Positions 32,134 through 44,008 of a DNA stretch of 64,000 nt are shown here, piece by piece; position 1 is the stretch's first letter, and every line of letters starts with the position of its first letter. A program made the translations under genes and the position numbers. The notes below the pieces were generated by a model, which worked only from the letters and a program-made list of their open reading frames with translations, made no database searches and was not told where the DNA came from. Origin of the DNA: Mastigamoeba balamuthi (taxonomy: Eukaryota; Evosea; Mastigamoebida; Mastigamoebidae); NCBI GenBank assembly GCA_902651635.1, contig CACRSC010000013.1, forward strand, positions 525,857 to 589,856, written 5' to 3'.

Positions 32134-34938
32134 TCACGAGAGGTTAGCGACGAGAAACCTGGTGGGGACGACGACAGAGACCTTGTTCGAGAGCTTGGCC
32201 GTGATGTCCTTGAACCGAGGAAGGACAATGGGGCAGCGGTGGACCTTGGAGAACTCGATCTTGCCCAGGGGCTGGTCGGCGTGCGACTGGGGCCTGGCCC
32301 ACTCGAAGGGTGACTGGCAGAGAGAACCGCCTGGCGGCTGCACGAGCGGCTTGGTCAGCACGAGGCCGTTCTCGGCGTCAACGCCCCAGACCTCGCAGTA
32401 CTCGTAGAAGCCACGGTCGAAGTCGGAGAGGTGCGCCGGCGGGCTTACCTTGGCCGCCGTGTCCCCCAGGGTGCACACAACGGTCCCCTGCTGCAGTGGT
32501 ACGCCGTCCAGGACCCAGAGGCGCTCGATCTTCTTCTCCCCACCTTCGTCCTCCACCTCCATGTCGACCTGATGCACAGTTGTCCTGTACATGTGGGCAG
32601 CGTCCCCGGCCGCCCTGTGGAAGAGCTCGTAGTCCTTGGAGCCAACGTCCTCGACCATGGAGTGGATGGAGAGCAGCTGGAAGCACGAGGCGTTGCGCAG
32701 GGCGTACTGCTGCATCTTGTAGCTCGTCTGCTCGGAAATCTCGGCGACCTTGGCCTGGGCGTTCTCCGCCCTCTCCGTGTCGAAGAGTGAGGCGGGCCCG
32801 ATCTTCTCGACGAAGAAGGAGAGGTGCAGGGGCGAGTGCAGGTTCAGCTGGTGGCGCACCTTGCCCTGCTTGTTCTTGTAGGTCTCGAGGATGGCGGCGA
32901 TGGCCTTGTGCGCCACGACTCCGAGGGCGAGTGCCGAGCCCTCGGTCCGCCCCGGGAAGTAGACCATCGAGAACATCGTGGCTACCAGCGTCCAGAGGTC
33001 GAGGACGGCCACAGATGTGAGTCCTTCCAGCAGGTAGGGTGCGAGCAGCCCGAAGTTTCTCCCCTCGCGGCCCCTCCAGTTCTTGCGGCACTTGAGGGAG
33101 GGCACCTTCATCAGGTCCGAGAGGAACTCGTTGGCCACGGTGATCCTCTGCTCGAGTGTCTCTCTGTAGGAGACGGGCAAGCCCTGCAGCAGGTCCTTGA
33201 CGAGGCCCTTAAAGTAGAAGAGCACCAGATGAAGTGGGTCAGGTGTGATGATCTCGAACAGGTCGTCCATGCCTGGCCACGTGAAGAGCGGGTTGTACAG
33301 TGCGCAGGCGTGTAGGTGGTGCTTCGCCAGGATTGCCTCCACTGCCTTCTGGTCGTGGGCGACATTCCTTGCCTCCAGGACGGCTTCCTTGGCAAGCTTG
33401 TAATCCCTCTTGCCGGTCGTGCAGGCCTTGGCGAAGTCGTCGAGGGACGCCAGACACGAGGTGCAGCAAAAGTTGCTGTTGCCACTGGGGGGGTTAACCG
33501 AGGCAAAGTGCCACCACTCCTGTGAGTCGGCGATCAGAAGGTCGAGGTTTGCATACACCCACACGGGCTTCCTCTCCTTCTTGCAGTACACCTCGATCCC
33601 ATTTGCTAGAGATGTTGCCTCTGGAAGCAGGACTGCGAGCACCCCATACAGGCTATGAGGCGTGTCATGCAGGTTCGTGTCGCACTCCGCCACGAGCATG
33701 CGGATTGGCTGCAGGTTGCGAACGGACTTTTTGAAGTTGAGGAGGTCAAAGAAGAGCGTCTGCCCAGACTGCTTCCCTATCCACCTGTGCTTGTCGGCGA
33801 ACAGGGCATAGCTAAGCACAAAGAACTTCTTGCCCCTACGAGCTGGATCCGAGTTGTGCCTCTGCTCGATGACTCTCTTGCGCTCAATGTACTTGGGGCT
33901 CTCGAAGAACTCGCACACAACGGAAGGCATCTCGTCAGGCTTCTTAGGGTCACCACTGCCCGTGAGAATCGTTTCCTCAAGATCAGGCAGTGAGAACAGC
34001 ATCCTTAGATACCCAATGAGGCTGCAAACGGACTTCTCCTGGTCGGCAAAGCCCACGACCTTGCCGTAGCTCTTGGCGAGGTCGCGCAGCTGGACAGACA
34101 CGTGCTTCTCGTCGGGCTTGACCCACGACCTCCAGAAGTCATCAATTGCAGGGTCGCTGATGCCGTACAGCAGCTTCTGCTTCAGCAACTTCTCATAGTC
34201 ATGTGTGTCAACGCCAGCCTCTCTGCAGGGGAAGCTGAACTCCGTCTTTGCAGCCTGGAGTGTCACAGGAGAGACTGGGGGAACACTTTTTAGAGTGGCG
34301 AGGTGCTTCTCGAGAAACGGTGGACTGACACTCTGAACAGTCTTGACACTGGCCCTGCCATGGGCCAGAGGGTCGCCCAGTAATGGGCCATCTCTACAGA
34401 TGATCTTTGGCATCCCAGTTGGAGAAACCTTTGGTGCCCCAGCTGGTGTGACCTTCAGCGATGGACCCATAGCTACCTGCAGTGCTCGGGCTGAAGTAGA
34501 GCACCCGTTCGCACTCGTGAAGCTGCAGGACACATCAGAAATGCCTGATTTGATGTCCGAGGTCGAAATCCCAGTGAAAGGCGGGTCTGGGAGTGCGTCC
34601 ACGAAAGGGGGTGATGCAGGGCACTGTGGCAATGCCAGATGCTTGTGTGTGACGCTTTCAGCAGCAGTTGGTGCGCAGGACGGAAATAATTCTGGTGGCA
34701 CAGTCACGCCCACCCGCCGTCGTTTGTGGGCTGTCTTGCTGGCCAGCTCTTGTGCCCGATGCATCTGCCCAATCGCATACACCATTGAGTCACTCTGGCT
34801 GGCGTCCCACTCCTCGAGGACGATCTGGGCATCGTTGACAACACGGATGTGGCACGAAGAGAGCGCGCTGCTCACATGGGAGATGATCTTATCATGCCTG
34901 GTCGTGCTGACACAGTGCCTGGTACACTGCCACTTCAT
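32134..34938 (-). CDS. DDE transposase, CACTA (Tnp2/Plavaka-like) type
   Basis: Single exon of 934 codons starting at ATG 34938. The first about 230 residues are Ser/Thr/Pro-rich and unstructured. The rest is well ordered and contains features reminiscent of CMC-superfamily transposases: an FCCTSCL zinc-knuckle-like pair followed by a region ending ITPDPLHLVLFYFKGLVKDL, comparable to the D-x-LHQ-type second catalytic block, and a C-terminal domain resembling the DUF4218-like end. Exact catalytic residues cannot be fixed by eye. Family assignment is by pattern only; another large DDE family is possible. No frameshift or stop is present, so the protein could be active. Confidence 0.6.
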   Translation of the reverse strand: MKWQCTRHCVSTTRHDKIISHVSSALSSCHIRVVNDAQIVLEEWDASQSDSMVYAIGQMHRAQELASKTAHKRRRVGVTVPPELFPSCAPTAAESVTHKHLALPQCPASPPFVDALPDPPFTGISTSDIKSGISDVSCSFTSANGCSTSARALQVAMGPSLKVTPAGAPKVSPTGMPKIICRDGPLLGDPLAHGRASVKTVQSVSPPFLEKHLATLKSVPPVSPVTLQAAKTEFSFPCREAGVDTHDYEKLLKQKLLYGISDPAIDDFWRSWVKPDEKHVSVQLRDLAKSYGKVVGFADQEKSVCSLIGYLRMLFSLPDLEETILTGSGDPKKPDEMPSVVCEFFESPKYIERKRVIEQRHNSDPARRGKKFFVLSYALFADKHRWIGKQSGQTLFFDLLNFKKSVRNLQPIRMLVAECDTNLHDTPHSLYGVLAVLLPEATSLANGIEVYCKKERKPVWVYANLDLLIADSQEWWHFASVNPPSGNSNFCCTSCLASLDDFAKACTTGKRDYKLAKEAVLEARNVAHDQKAVEAILAKHHLHACALYNPLFTWPGMDDLFEIITPDPLHLVLFYFKGLVKDLLQGLPVSYRETLEQRITVANEFLSDLMKVPSLKCRKNWRGREGRNFGLLAPYLLEGLTSVAVLDLWTLVATMFSMVYFPGRTEGSALALGVVAHKAIAAILETYKNKQGKVRHQLNLHSPLHLSFFVEKIGPASLFDTERAENAQAKVAEISEQTSYKMQQYALRNASCFQLLSIHSMVEDVGSKDYELFHRAAGDAAHMYRTTVHQVDMEVEDEGGEKKIERLWVLDGVPLQQGTVVCTLGDTAAKVSPPAHLSDFDRGFYEYCEVWGVDAENGLVLTKPLVQPPGGSLCQSPFEWARPQSHADQPLGKIEFSKVHRCPIVLPRFKDITAKLSNKVSVVVPTRFLVANLS

Positions 34939-35120
34939 GGAGGCAAGGCACTCAGGGCGCCCGAGGTGCTAGAGGCACGGTGATTTAAAAATATCAATAA
35001 GGGGAAGGGAGTGTGTAATTTGGTTTCAGGATTCAAAGACAGTTTTGCACTGTCCTTTTCTTAAATATCTCTGCAATCCTGCTTTTCAGACCCAAAAAGC
35101 CGTTATACCAACAACTGAAT

Positions 35121-35354
35121 ATGGAGAGCCAGGAGAGCCAGGACACGATTGCGAGTCTCACGGAAACTGTCTCTGCACTGTGCGAGCAGCAGGGGAAGCT
35201 CTGCGTGGCCATTGTGGCACTGCAGAAAACCGTGGAGTCCCGCCGAATTGAGACCATGAAGCCGTGGCTGAGGATAATGGCTTGTGAAGAGCGTGCGATT
35301 CTTCCTCCCCAGAGACACTGTCTGACAAATCCACCTTTCACACAGCAACCATAA
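35121..35354 (+). CDS. Small ORF of the transposon (coiled-coil-like)
   Basis: A 77-codon ORF starting MESQESQDTIASLTETVSAL, with heptad-like leucines and valines in the first 40 residues, ending two nucleotides before the N gap. It is divergent from the transposase ORF, with about 180 nt between their starts, and could be an accessory protein of the element or its first exon. No family is recognised. Confidence 0.35.
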   Translation: MESQESQDTIASLTETVSALCEQQGKLCVAIVALQKTVESRRIETMKPWLRIMACEERAILPPQRHCLTNPPFTQQP

Positions 35355-35355
35355 A

Positions 35356-35836
35356 NNNNNNNNNNNNNNNNNNNNNNNNNNNNNNNNNNNNNNNNNNNNN
35401 NNNNNNNNNNNNNNNNNNNNNNNNNNNNNNNNNNNNNNNNNNNNNNNNNNNNNNNNNNNNNNNNNNNNNNNNNNNNNNNNNNNNNNNNNNNNNNNNNNNN
35501 NNNNNNNNNNNNNNNNNNNNNNNNNNNNNNNNNNNNNNNNNNNNNNNNNNNNNNNNNNNNNNNNNNNNNNNNNNNNNNNNNNNNNNNNNNNNNNNNNNNN
35601 NNNNNNNNNNNNNNNNNNNNNNNNNNNNNNNNNNNNNNNNNNNNNNNNNNNNNNNNNNNNNNNNNNNNNNNNNNNNNNNNNNNNNNNNNNNNNNNNNNNN
35701 NNNNNNNNNNNNNNNNNNNNNNNNNNNNNNNNNNNNNNNNNNNNNNNNNNNNNNNNNNNNNNNNNNNNNNNNNNNNNNNNNNNNNNNNNNNNNNNNNNNN
35801 NNNNNNNNNNNNNNNNNNNNNNNNNNNNNNNNNNNN
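35356..35836. other. Assembly gap (481 Ns)
   Basis: Unknown sequence. It hides the right end of the transposon and the first nucleotides of the resumed helicase-RBR gene. Confidence 0.99.
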
Positions 35837-38800
35837 GGAGACGCGGGGCTTGATTGACCGCCTCTCGTGCGTCGTGCAGTTCAAGCGCCCGAGGCCACCA
35901 CGGTACTATATCGCCGGTGAGATCATGCGGGTCCCCAGCGGGGCGACGTTCGTTGCCAAGCTGCACCCGATCGAGTCGCGGGCTGTCTCTGAGCTCGGCG
36001 ACCCCGCGTGGCTATCGGAGCACAGAGTGCCGTCGCAGGCAAACCTCGCGCTCGAGATCAAGCCAGTGGGGCGCCAGCTGGCGGAGGACGTGCGGCGAAG
36101 AGTGAGCCTCGCAGGGTCGGACAAGTGGGCGTGCCTGGTCTTGGACTGCGACGTGAGCGGCAAATCGTCGGCGCTGCGCCTGTACTGCTCCCCGGACAAG
36201 GAGGCCGCTCTGCGGAACCTGGTCTCGGGCGAGGTGGAGAAGCGCAAGAGGGAAATGCTTTCCGACACCCGCACCGAGCTGCTCTCCGCGGGCGCGTTCG
36301 TGGCGACCGTGTCCTCGGGGCTCGTCATCGAAGATCTGTCAGTGGCCGCGGTGCTTGACGTGGAGTTCCCCGAGGCAACCTGTGCCAACGCCCTCGAATT
36401 TGCTGAGTGGTGGGAGAAGGAACTGGGCCTCGGGCCGAGCACGCTCCGCAAGTCCAGGAGGAGCCCGAAGGGCTGGGTTGCGACCATGCGCGACGCAGCG
36501 GCGGTGGCACGTGCCAGAGATGCGTATGCCAGATGGCTCGAGGCCAAGTCCCTCGCCACGAGCGTAGAGTCGCACCAGACCTTCGTCTGGGGCAGGTCGC
36601 TCAAGGTCAGCTTCAGAAAGAACCGCAGCGAGTCGGAACTCCGCAGCCTCCCGGGCTGCACCGAGGCCCGTTGCCTCCTCACGAGCGTCTGTGTCGGCGA
36701 CCTCCCCGACTTTGTGGAATGCAGTCACGTTTCAGCCGTCGTAAAAGCCGTATGTGCCGGGTGCTTCGTGTCTGTATGGCCGCAGCCGAAAACCCCCGGA
36801 ACCCGCTTCGCGGAGGTCCGAGCGCCGAACCTCGCTGCTGCCGGCAAAATAGCCGACGCCTTGCGCAGCAGCTTCGGGTCCCACTCGGTGACGGTCGCAA
36901 CCAAGAGCTCGTGCGGCAAGCAGGTCAACCCTCGGGTCGATATCAGGACTCGATTCGGCCTGACGTTCCAGACCTGCCGGCAGGCAGACGAGGTGTACCG
37001 GAGGATGTCGGGGGATCAGACCACGAGGATCATGTACGACCGCATCACGGTGAACCACTCGAACCTGTTCGATCTTGGCGATCTGTGTCGTGGAGTGCAG
37101 GAGAGGCTGCCGGGCATCAAGGCTGAATTCGAGACCAGGGGAAAAAACATAGCATTTATCACCGTCTCTGATGCACCGCCGAGCAGCGTGGCGCAAGCGG
37201 CGCGGCTGCTGAAGCAAGCCACGCAGCCAGTGAGCTTGACGTTCGACCTGGACCGCTCTCCGGTGCAGTACTATTTCTTCAAGGAGCTCTGCGACCACGG
37301 GGACCTGAGCTCAATGGCCGCCCAGCACAAGCTCGAGGTCGAAATGGACACTGGAAGCAGGGGAGACGGAGAGGGCCCACTCCGCCAAAAGGTGCACGTC
37401 GAGGTGTACGGTCCGGGGAAGGAGCAGGGCGCGCTTATGGCTTCTCTCAACGGGACCACGTTTGCCAACTTCTGCTCGCGCTTTCACGAGCTCCGCCTGT
37501 CGCCCATCGACGCCGCAGTGCTGCAGAGCGGGAAGGCCGGCTGGGTCGTCGTGGCGCGCGTCAGCGAGGCGTGGAAGGGCAGGTGCCTTGTGGAGGTGGC
37601 CCAGCGCAGGTCCTCTGTCATGCTCAAGTCGGAAACAGGCCCGAAGGACCTCGCAGAGTGCCTAGAGCAGCTGAAGAAGGAGCTCTCGGAGCTGTGCAAC
37701 GTCTCAGAGCTGGACACGCCCCGGTGCGCCCAGTGCGACGACGAGGCGGACATGTCGCTCTCGCTGTGCGGGCACTGGATCTGCGCCAAGTGCGTGCGGC
37801 AGAGGGCCGCTGACGACCAGCTGCCGATCGTCTGCGCAGAGCAAGGGTGCAGTCATCGCCTCACGGTTCGCGACCTGTCGAACTTGCTGGGAAAGAATGG
37901 GATGGCCGACGCCTGCCAGAATGCTGCCGCGCGCTACGTTCGCGAGCATCCATCGTGCCAGGTGGGGATGTGCCCCTCGGGTTGTGGTGGGCTGCTGAGC
38001 ACGGCCGGACCACACACGTACGAGCTGTGCCCGTTGTGCGGAAAGAGTGGCTGCCCCGTCTGCGGCGCCATCGAGCAGGAGGTGCACACGGGGCTTACGT
38101 GCTCGGAGTTCTCCGAGTGGAAGGAGGACCACGTGCCCTGCACGGAATCGGACACGCTCGGGAAGCCGTGCCCGGGCTTGCTGAGCAAGAAGGCCGGCTG
38201 CCAGAAGTGCCCGGTCTGTAAGGTCAGCGTGTGCCCACTCTGCCACGCCAGGAGGGAGGACGACCACCTCGGCCGCAGCTGCCCGGACTTCCAGGCGTGG
38301 AAGGAGGACCAGGGGCAGTGCCCGCACAAGGGCTGCGTCAACAACAGGCTCAGCAAGCGTGCTGGGGACCAGATGTGTCCCTTCTGCTGCATGCGCGTCT
38401 GCCCGTGCTGCGGCACAGTCAACGACGACCTGCACAAGGGCCGTCCGTGTGCCGACTACCGGCGCCTCTCTGCTGCCAACATGATGGTCTGCCTGCAGTC
38501 GTGCGGCGGCGTGGTCCCGCGCACCGCGGGGTACACAAAGTGCACGACCTGCGGTGCCGAGTTCTGCACAGTCTGCAAGACGCGCAACGCCCCGATCCAC
38601 CGTGGCCGCGACTGCGAGGCGGCGCAGAGGCTCCTAGCAGAGGGCAAGGAACCGTGCCCCAAGAGCTGCGGCGGTGTCATCGCCGGCAAGGGGTTCTCCA
38701 AGTGTGATCGCTGCGGACACGCCGTCTGTCGCTCGTGTGGGGCCGAGGGAGACGAGAGACACGAGGGGCGCACGTGCGATGATTTCTTGTGGTACAAGGA

Positions 38801-39869
38801 GTTCGGTGCCGACGTTGAGACCCTCCTGCGCGATGCCGAGGTGTGGGCCCGTGCCAATTGGTCTATCGACATGCTGCCTATCGATGCGGTGTTCCCCAAC
38901 CCGGGCCTCGCAACAAACTGCCCGGCGTTTGCGCGCTTCGTGGAGGGCTACCGCTCGTGCAACGTCACGGGCATTCGCGGGTGCTTGCCGCCGAACGGCG
39001 TGTTCATGTGGCACGGATCGAGCGAGGAAGGCATCTTCTCCATCGCCCACGAGGGCTGGGACACTGCACGCCGCGCGGGACAGGCGTACGGCCGCGGCGA
39101 GTACTTTGGAACGACCTCTAGCATGTCGAATGGCTACTGCCGTGGCGGGCACTTCATGATCGTGGCTCTGACTCTGAGGAAAGGCATCACCTGTAGCTCT
39201 CCTTACGTTGTGGACAACCCCGTCGGCCCGAACGCGCCGCTGTACTCTCTGCCCGTCCTGGTGATACAGTTTGGCTCGCCGAGTGGCCCCGGTCCCAGGT
39301 TCAGGGCGTACCAGTCGACCACTGCTGCTGCGGCTGGGGCAGCGGACCCGCAGACCCTGGCAAGCGTGTCGGAGAACTGCGACTGGAAGCTGCCGTGGCG
39401 CTGGCTCTGGCGTGACGACGACGGCAGGGTCCCGTACCGCGAGGCGGAGAGCCGGTTCATCGAGCGCATGTACTGCAGCTGGAAGGAGGGCAGGGCCGGG
39501 GCCTCGCAGCAGCTGCCCGACGAGATCTGCCGCCGTCGCGACGACAGGTTCGATCACTACGGCGTCGACTTCTCGGAGATGAAGCAGATCAACCGCCGCA
39601 CCGGGTACAAGCGCGAGGTGTGCCGCGAGTGCATCGCGTGCGGTGAGCACGTCTGGGAGTGGCAGAACGCGCACGGGGCGTGGGAGGCCTACGACTCGAT
39701 CCTGCAGAACACAATCATCGCCGCCTTCAACAGCTACGTGGCGGGACAAGGGAGCAGCACGGTGACGCTGCAGCCACCGGGCCGCTCGGAGACGTACGTG
39801 CTCGACTTCATCACTGGGTTCCAGACGAACAACGTGTCCAACACCCGCCGCCCCATCCGTCGTAAGTGA
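35837..39869 (+). CDS. RBR/IBR zinc array, PARP-like and WWE domains: 3' part of the split giant gene
   Basis: The frame is open from the N gap; there is no true start, only an internal ATG at 35850. It begins with the missing half of a helicase OB-fold (RPPRYYIAGEIMRVPSGATF), then about 600 residues of RRM-like/unknown linker. Near 37722 a RING1-like Cys/His set appears (CAQCDDEADM, CGHWICAKC), followed by five tandem IBR/RING2-like modules, each ending H-x-G-x-x-C (about 38082, 38262, 38430, 38596, 38758). A PARP catalytic fold follows (FMWHGSSEEG, YGRGEYFG, PYVVDNPVG). The His and Tyr of the H-Y-E triad are present, but the Glu position seems to be Pro, suggesting mono-ADP-ribosylation or no activity. 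The last 75 residues are a WWE domain (HVWEWQNAHGAWEAYD, YVLDFITGFQTN). Predicted ubiquitin/ADP-ribose enzyme acting on RNA-linked targets, no longer joined to its helicase half in this assembly. Confidence 0.85.
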
Positions 39870-40031
39870 TCACAGACAGTACCTGCTGGCTGCCGTGGCC
39901 CTGGCGACGTTCATGAGCACATTAAGAGGTTCCCGCGTGGAGGTGGTACACATCAAGGAGCTGAGAAACTGAAGAGAATGTGAATCAAGTGATTGTCGCC
40001 CTCCATCGCTTCTGTGCCTCTGCGGCAGCTA

Positions 40032-41054
40032 TCACAGCAGGAGGAACAGGCACAGGAGAGCTGCGAGGGCATAGGGAGCAGACAGTGCTGCGGCCCTGCC
40101 GGCCTGTGGCGTGCCCGAGCCGTTGTAGTAGAACTGCTTCGTCCCCGTCGTGATCGCACTGCTCTTGATGGCGCCTGCGCGGGTTTCGCCACACCGTCAG
40201 CTGATTGCCCCCATCCAAGGCGACGTACTGAGTATGTCGTCCTCGGTAATGACCTCGCCGTTGCACGACGTGGTGCGGAGAGATGCCGGCAGAGAGATGC
40301 CGCTGCTCCCGCCAAACTGGGCTGCAGTTGGAGCAAGTGAGAACGAAGCGGAAGGAGGCGCTCATACCGAGGAAGTAGTTGTAGTCCATCCGCTGCATGT
40401 TGGTCCACTCCGTGGCCCCGCTGGGCTTGATCTCGAGCTGCGCGAGCGTGTCAGTGCGAGGCTGGGAGACGGCAGAGGAGGAAGGGGGGCGATGGACGAC
40501 CTTGGAGACGGCGACGGGGCTGTTGCGGACCTGCAGGGCGACCCAGTTGGTGTTGGCGCCCTCCTTGACCTTGTACTGCAGGCTGCCCGACGTGGCGCAC
40601 TGGACGGTGTGCCACGTGACCACCTGCCTGCCCACGGACTTCTCCGTGAGCCTCACGAACGCTGCCTCGCTGAGGTCGAGGTCGCCCGACTTGCACTCGG
40701 GGCACTTGTCCACAATCTTCACGACCACTGTGCCCTTGGGCCCCGTGATCTGCACGCACATCCCACACCACTGCGAGCGCGCTGTCAGCACGGGGGACGG
40801 CGGCCATTGCGTACCGCGGAGCCGGCCCACTGGGGGTTGTTGAGCGCAGCGACAAGGAGAGGAGAATCGGAGCTCTTGTCGTAACTGCAGGCGCCGCCTG
40901 CACATCACAGGGAAAAACCTGTCAGGGCGCAGCACGCGGCAACCATAGGGTACGACGGCACACCCCCCGTGGCGCCGTAGTATGTGGCGTCGCCCTGGAA
41001 GTCCGCAGCGGCGCAGACGCAGAGGGCGAAAGCGATCGACAGGAAGTGGTTCAT
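40032..41054 (-). CDS. Secreted expansin-like protein with GPI-type tail
   Basis: The ATG at 41054 gives a signal peptide (MNHFLSIAFALCVCAAA), then DATYYGATGG, GACSYDKSS, WCGMCVQITGPKGTVVV, IVDKCPECKSGDLDLSEAAF: the double-psi beta-barrel of expansins with its conserved cysteines and Asp. A second domain follows (CATSGSLQYKV, NWVALQVRNS, WTNMQRMDYNYF, SLPASLRTTSCNG) and a hydrophobic C terminus (APYALAALLCLFLLL) typical of GPI-anchored proteins. Introns: one after the signal exon, about 40797-40829, one after FLG near 40370, and about 40203-40256. Dictyostelium has families of such proteins that loosen cellulose-rich walls; the same role (own cyst or stalk wall, or plant material) is inferred. 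A decayed relative lies at 26560-27080. Confidence 0.85.
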
Positions 41055-41141
41055 TTTGTATAATTTTGTGCGTTGATTTCGGGGATCTCGGGCTGCAGGA
41101 TCTTTTGTGCACCGCTGCTGTTCGGTGCTGCCGATGCCCTC

Positions 41142-44008
<2,867 letters not shown>

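Larger units (their letters stand above)
31985..35836. mobile_element. CACTA/CMC-like DNA transposon inserted in the helicase-RBR gene
   Basis: The block contains a 934-codon transposase-like ORF on the minus strand and a small divergent ORF on the plus strand. It lies exactly where a conserved OB-fold is interrupted between the helicase and RBR parts. The left boundary is somewhere in about 31980-32130; the right boundary is within or next to the N gap (35356-35836), so terminal inverted repeats and the target duplication cannot be checked. A small palindrome lies at about 32035-32055 near the presumed left end. The uninterrupted transposase frame suggests a fairly young element. Confidence 0.7.

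Noticed and set aside
32134-34938. Possibility that the 934-residue ORF belongs to a virus-like element
   Set aside because: No capsid, reverse transcriptase, integrase or polymerase signature is visible; the pattern fits a DDE DNA-transposon protein.
35033-35966. Long minus-strand frames running through the 481-N gap
   Set aside because: They are open only because Ns were read as unknown residues; the flanking sequence on that strand is antisense to the transposon ORF and the RBR-PARP gene.
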